Below, in pieces: positions 61,173 through 64,000 of a stretch of 64,000 nt of DNA; positions within the stretch are counted from its first letter, which is position 1; every line of letters begins with the position of its first letter. Location: NCBI GenBank assembly GCA_036504075.1, contig DASXVX010000016.1:68503-132502 (forward strand), read 5' to 3'. The notes under the pieces are model-generated. The model was not told where the DNA came from. It saw only the letters and a program-made list of their open reading frames with translations, and ran no database searches. The stretch is from DASXVX01 sp036504075 (GTDB lineage Bacteria > Bacillota > Sulfobacillia > Symbiobacteriales > Symbiobacteriaceae). The translations under genes were made by a program, and so were the position numbers.

Positions 61173-61424
61173 TCAGGCGTCCAGGATTGCAGCGGCAGCA
61201 GCGCCGACTTCAATCCCACAGGCCTTGCCCAGCAGCACCATTGAATCCACCATGAATACGTCCACGGCCTTCTCGCCGGCCAGCCGAAGTACTTCGCGAA
61301 CGACGTGCTCCTCGGCATCCCGGGCCACGAAGACCAACCGGGTGGTCCCCTTCTCAATGGCCTTAGACGTCTGCTTGGTACCGATGCTCTTTTTCCTCGC
61401 AGTCTTTAGCCGCTCCAAAGACAT
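61173..61424 (-). CDS. rplGB: L7Ae-like ribosomal protein (YbxF/L7Ae family)
   Basis: 83 residues: KQTSKAIEKGTTRLVFVARDAEEHVVREVLRL is the L7Ae/L30e core (shown here in halves: KQTSKAIEKGTTRLVFV and ARDAEEHVVREVLRL). Binds kink-turn RNA. First gene of the str transcript here, preceded by its own promoter; in Bacillus it follows rpoC. Confidence 0.9.
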   Translation of the reverse strand: MSLERLKTARKKSIGTKQTSKAIEKGTTRLVFVARDAEEHVVREVLRLAGEKAVDVFMVDSMVLLGKACGIEVGAAAAAILDA

Positions 61425-61459
61425 CGCCTACAAAACCTCCTGGCCAGACGCACTTTCTT

Positions 61460-61488
61460 ATTGTACCCTCGGGGTTTACGCGCGTCAA
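61460..61488 (-). promoter_or_regulatory. Strong sigma-A promoter of the str operon
   Basis: TTGACG, 17 bases, TACAAT, reading into rplGB whose ATG is about 35 bases downstream. One mismatch in each hexamer. Immediately upstream is a CCAATTGGGTTTTTTG run, possibly the end of the ybxB transcript. Confidence 0.85.
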
Positions 61489-61533
61489 GCAAAAAACCCA
61501 ATTGGTTCTAGGTTAGCGGGGATTTCGTGCACT

Positions 61534-62133
61534 TTACTCCCGCACCGATTTGAAGACGTGATACCCCGCCTCGCGCGCTATATCCTCAACGTTGCCGAAG
61601 ACCTGAGCCAGCTGCTTCTTCATGGAAGGGGCACCCTGCTTGGTCTGAATCACCACGAAAAGGGCTCCGCCGGGCTTGAGCACCGCATGCGCCCCGTCGA
61701 TCAGCCCGTAGACGACCGCCTTGCCGGCCCGAAAGGGCGGATTGGTGACCACCTTGTCGAACATGAGGTCCCGCACGGGTTCCACGCCATCGCCCACTCG
61801 GACTTCAGCATTCTGCAGGCCGTTCTCCGCCAGATTCCGGCGGGCCAGCCCCGCGGCCCGCTCGTTCACGTCTACCATGTAGACCCGGCCTCCGGGTGCC
61901 AGGTAAGCCGCCGATACGCCGATGGGTCCGTAGCCACAGCCGAGGTCCAGCACGGTATCTTCCGGCTCAACCTGCATTGCTTCTATTAATAGCGCGCTGC
62001 CGAAGTCGATCCGGTCCCGGGAGAAGACCGCTGCGTCCGTGACGAAGCGGAACTCCTGCCCCCGCAGCGTGGCCGTAAACGTGGCCAGGTCGTGCTGCGC
62101 TTCGGGGCGGGCCGTGTAGTAATGTTCGGTCAC
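61534..62133 (-). CDS. ybxB: Class I SAM methyltransferase, YbxB/RsmC-like
   Basis: 199 residues, GTG 7 bases after GGAGGG. Starts with EHYYTARPEAQHDLATFTAT, typical of YbxB. Motif I LDLGCGYGPIGVSAAYLAPG and NPPF (motif IV, TNPPFRAGKAVV) mark N-methyltransferases of the RsmC group acting on rRNA guanine. In Bacillus it lies between rplL and rpoB; here rplGB follows after 109 bases. Confidence 0.85.
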   Translation of the reverse strand: MTEHYYTARPEAQHDLATFTATLRGQEFRFVTDAAVFSRDRIDFGSALLIEAMQVEPEDTVLDLGCGYGPIGVSAAYLAPGGRVYMVDVNERAAGLARRNLAENGLQNAEVRVGDGVEPVRDLMFDKVVTNPPFRAGKAVVYGLIDGAHAVLKPGGALFVVIQTKQGAPSMKKQLAQVFGNVEDIAREAGYHVFKSVRE

Positions 62134-62281
62134 AGCGAACCCTCCGTTGGAAAATGCGTCTCAAAGCACCAGCCCATGCCGGGGGCTAAGGTCGTGCGTG
62201 GCAATGGTACAAAGAATTCGCGCGAAACGCAAGGCGCGAAGGGCAGGAAATTTAAACGATTTACCACACGGTCCACTCCAC

Positions 62282-62317
62282 GAAAAACACACAGGGCTGC
62301 CCCGGAAGGCAGCCCTG
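62282..62317 (-). terminator. Terminator of the hybrid-cluster protein gene
   Basis: CAGGGCTGCC / GGCAGCCCTG 10-bp stem with loop TTCCGG, followed by TGTGTTTTTC on the minus strand, 17 bases past the stop. Confidence 0.85.
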
Positions 62318-62334
62318 TACTTCAATGGAAGGAA

Positions 62335-63621
62335 TTAGCCCAGGATCTCCTTGAGATCCGCCTCCGGCGTCTTGGTCAGGCGAAGGTCGAAGCTGGACTG
62401 CAGCACGCCAAACACCGCGGGGGTGATCCAGGCCGGGGGCTTCGGCCCCAGGTAGATTCCCTTGATGCCAAGGGCGAAGAGACCCATCAGAATCGCCACA
62501 GCCTTTTGCTCCATCCAGGAGAGCACCAGGGTCAGCGGCAGGTCGTTGACGCCGCAGTTCAGGGCGCCCGCCAGGGCGACGGCGATCTTGACAGCCGAGC
62601 CGGCATCGTTGCACTGGCCGAGGTCCAGCAGGCGGGGAATGCCGTCGATGCTACCCAGGTCGAGGTCGTTAAAGCGGAACTTGCCGCAGGCCAGCGTCAG
62701 CACGATGGTATCCTTCGGGGTCTGCTTCACGAACTCCCGATAGTACTCGCCGCCGTTGCCGGGCGAATCGCAGCCGCCCACCAGGAAGAAGTGCTTGATT
62801 TTGCCCGCCGCCACCGCCTCCAGAATCTTGCCCGCCAGCGGCAGCACGTTGGCATCAGAGAAACCGGTGGTCAGCACGATGTTGCCGGCCTGCTCCGAAA
62901 CTTTGGGCAGCGAGAGTGCCTTGGCGATGATCTCGCTGTAGTCGTAGCCGTCGATATGCTTCACGCCCGGCAGGTGGTCGGGCCCGACGGTGAACATCCG
63001 GTCCTGGTAATCCGCTCGGGGCAGCAGCACGCAGTTGGTGGTGCCGACGATGACGCCCGGGAACTGCGAGAACTCTTCCTGCTGGTCGACCCAGGATCCA
63101 CCCACGTTGCCCTTCAGATGCGAGAACGCCTTCAGCTTGGGGTAGGCGTGGGCCGGCAGCAGCTCACCGTGTGTGTAAACGTTAATGCCCGTGCCTTCGG
63201 TCTGCTTCAGCAGCTCGTAGAGCACTTTCAGGCTGTGCCCGGTCACCAGAATGCCAGGGCCGGCCACGGTGCCCGTCGGGACCTGCACCGGCACCATTTC
63301 GCCATAATTGGCGATGTGGGCCTGCTTCAGCATCTCCATGGCCGTGAGCGTCATTTCGCCGGCCTTCAGGTTCAGGGTCACCAGGTTGCCGAGGTCGAAG
63401 TTGACGTTGGTGAGCGTGGCATAGAGTGCCTCGGCGAAGAACGCGTCGACCTCCGAGTTAAAACAGCCGAGCTCCCGTGCATGGTATGCGTACGCCGCGA
63501 TGCCCTTCAACGCGAACAGCAGGTTGTCCTGGAGGCTCTGAACGTTCTCATCCTTGCCGCACGCTCCGGCCTGGGTGCAACCAATGCCACCGACCGTCTG
63601 CTCGCACTGGTAGCAGTGCAT
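62335..63621 (-). CDS. hcp: Hybrid-cluster protein (hydroxylamine reductase), short class
   Basis: 428 residues from ATG 63621, 9 bases after AAGGAG. N-terminal Cys3, Cys6, Cys15, Cys21 bind an Fe-S cluster (HCYQCEQT..GCTQAGACGKD). The hybrid-cluster ligands lie in GGCDSPGNGGEYYREF, VLTLACGKFRFND and LDLGQCNDAGSA. At 428 it lacks the second helical bundle of the ~540-residue class I proteins and fits the short class III. Reduces hydroxylamine or handles nitric oxide. About 195 bases upstream, up to the intron end, hold no gene; no clear Nor/FNR box seen. Confidence 0.93.
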   Translation of the reverse strand: MHCYQCEQTVGGIGCTQAGACGKDENVQSLQDNLLFALKGIAAYAYHARELGCFNSEVDAFFAEALYATLTNVNFDLGNLVTLNLKAGEMTLTAMEMLKQAHIANYGEMVPVQVPTGTVAGPGILVTGHSLKVLYELLKQTEGTGINVYTHGELLPAHAYPKLKAFSHLKGNVGGSWVDQQEEFSQFPGVIVGTTNCVLLPRADYQDRMFTVGPDHLPGVKHIDGYDYSEIIAKALSLPKVSEQAGNIVLTTGFSDANVLPLAGKILEAVAAGKIKHFFLVGGCDSPGNGGEYYREFVKQTPKDTIVLTLACGKFRFNDLDLGSIDGIPRLLDLGQCNDAGSAVKIAVALAGALNCGVNDLPLTLVLSWMEQKAVAILMGLFALGIKGIYLGPKPPAWITPAVFGVLQSSFDLRLTKTPEADLKEILG

Positions 63622-63858
63622 AAGTACTCGCTCCTTCGTATAAAGACGTCGCCAGGCTCTCAAGTACTGTAGCACGTCAGGCCGAAGCCCTGCATGGCAC
63701 AAACGGGGCGACTTTTCCAGCATCTTGCCTCGGGCTTGGAACCGACCGGCCGGGGACAATCCTCCGTCGCTGGGTCGTCCCCCTGACCCGAACGGGCCAT
63801 TTCGGCGGGAACAGGCAATTGGGTAGGCCAGCTTCCTCACGGAAACTGGCCCCCGCCC

Positions 63859-63892
63859 AAACCGGACGTGCGCTATTAACGCATCCGGCTTT
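63859..63892 (-). ncRNA. Group II intron domain V
   Basis: 34 bases, with arms AGCCGGATGCG and CGCACGTCCGGTT. It has the conserved AGC-type triad near the start and an internal bulge, matching bacterial domain V. Confidence 0.85.
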
Positions 63893-63925
63893 CTCTACTG
63901 TTGCCCCATTTCAGGGAGTGCCTGT

Positions 63926-64000
63926 TCAAGCGAGCAGGGAGCACAAGGTCACGTGACCTTGTGCTTCCAGCCATTTTGAGGGGATGCGGCGGTTCTGGTG
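63926..64000 (-). CDS. Group II intron reverse transcriptase/maturase, C-terminal end only
   Basis: 24 codons and a TGA are inside the window. RRIPSKWLEAQGHVTLCSL resembles the C-terminus of intron-encoded reverse transcriptases (RIPKEWLxxQGL pattern). The rest lies to the right of the window. Confidence 0.7.
   Translation of the reverse strand, partial: HQNRRIPSKWLEAQGHVTLCSLLA
63940..63965. repeat. Perfect 26-bp palindrome inside the intron ORF end
   Basis: The left half AGCACAAGGTCAC is followed directly by its exact complement GTGACCTTGTGCT. It is entirely within the coding end of the maturase. Confidence 0.85.

Larger units (their letters stand above)
63818..64000 (-). mobile_element. 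3' end of a group II intron, cut by the window edge
   Basis: Reading on the minus strand: the last 24 codons of the intron-encoded protein, then a domain V (63859-63892), a domain VI hairpin with a bulged A (GGCCAGTTTCC/GGAAGCTGGCC) and a 3' end CTACCCAAT at about 63818. These match bacterial group II introns. The 5' part lies beyond the window. It inserts upstream of hcp; class C introns tend to land after terminators, which cannot be checked here. Confidence 0.8.

Noticed and set aside
1..64000. tRNA or rRNA genes
   Set aside because: I looked for cloverleaf T-arm patterns (GGTTCGAATCC-like) and rRNA core sequences between genes and found none convincing.

Overview
This GC-rich window reads as chromosome of a Gram-positive, endospore-forming Firmicute; Symbiobacterium or a close relative is my best guess (inference, not proven). 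Reasons: the Gram-positive str-S10-spc-alpha ribosomal order with rplGB, a KOW protein, infA and rpmJ; a CwlD-type spore cortex amidase next to rplM-rpsI; a Bacillus-like fadR-etfBA-fadNAE cluster; and many GTG/TTG starts behind strong GGAGG sites.

Layout. 1-3.7 kb: a truncated UvrD-type helicase divergent from a HerA-like ATPase. 3.7-11.7 kb: a fatty-acid beta-oxidation cluster, fadR-etfB-etfA-fadN-fadA-fadE, all on the minus strand, with a FadR-type operator upstream. 11.8-20 kb: mixed genes, namely a ferredoxin, a NYN-domain protein with repeated C-terminal modules, small membrane proteins, argF with ARG-box-like arms, a LigB-AMMECR1 fusion, a CAAX-protease-like membrane protein and a DUF2161 nuclease-like protein. 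20-33.5 kb: an alpha-glucan region (two GH15 enzymes, a DUF4912 protein, a GH57 branching enzyme, a sugar nucleotidyltransferase fused to a phosphomutase-like domain, a GT4 glycosyltransferase). A MarR-ArsA-like module with three matching operators sits inside it. 33.6-35 kb: thymidine kinase and CwlD.

35-61.5 kb: a long minus-strand translation block. Reading with transcription it runs rplGB-rpsL-rpsG-fusA-tuf, then S10 (rpsJ to rpsQ), spc (rplN to rpmJ, including secY-adk-map-KOW-infA) and alpha (rpsM-rpsK-rpsD-rpoA-rplQ), followed by ecfA1-ecfA2-ecfT-truA and rplM-rpsI. A good sigma-A promoter precedes rplGB and another precedes rplM. rpoB and rpoC, usual neighbours between ybxB and rplGB, are absent here.

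61.5-64 kb: a YbxB-like methyltransferase, a short hybrid-cluster protein (hydroxylamine reductase), and the 3' end of a group II intron (end of its reverse transcriptase, domains V and VI) running off the right edge.

Non-coding signals include four copies of a palindrome built on CGACTGAC..GTCAGTCG, two unrelated tandem arrays that both have 13-bp units, and a dispersed AGG-TA-CCC type repeat. No tRNA, rRNA or CRISPR array was seen. I see no single clearly new system. The best leads are the NYN protein with four repeated modules, the MarR/ArsA regulon, the HerA-UvrD pair and the glycine-rich S3 tail.
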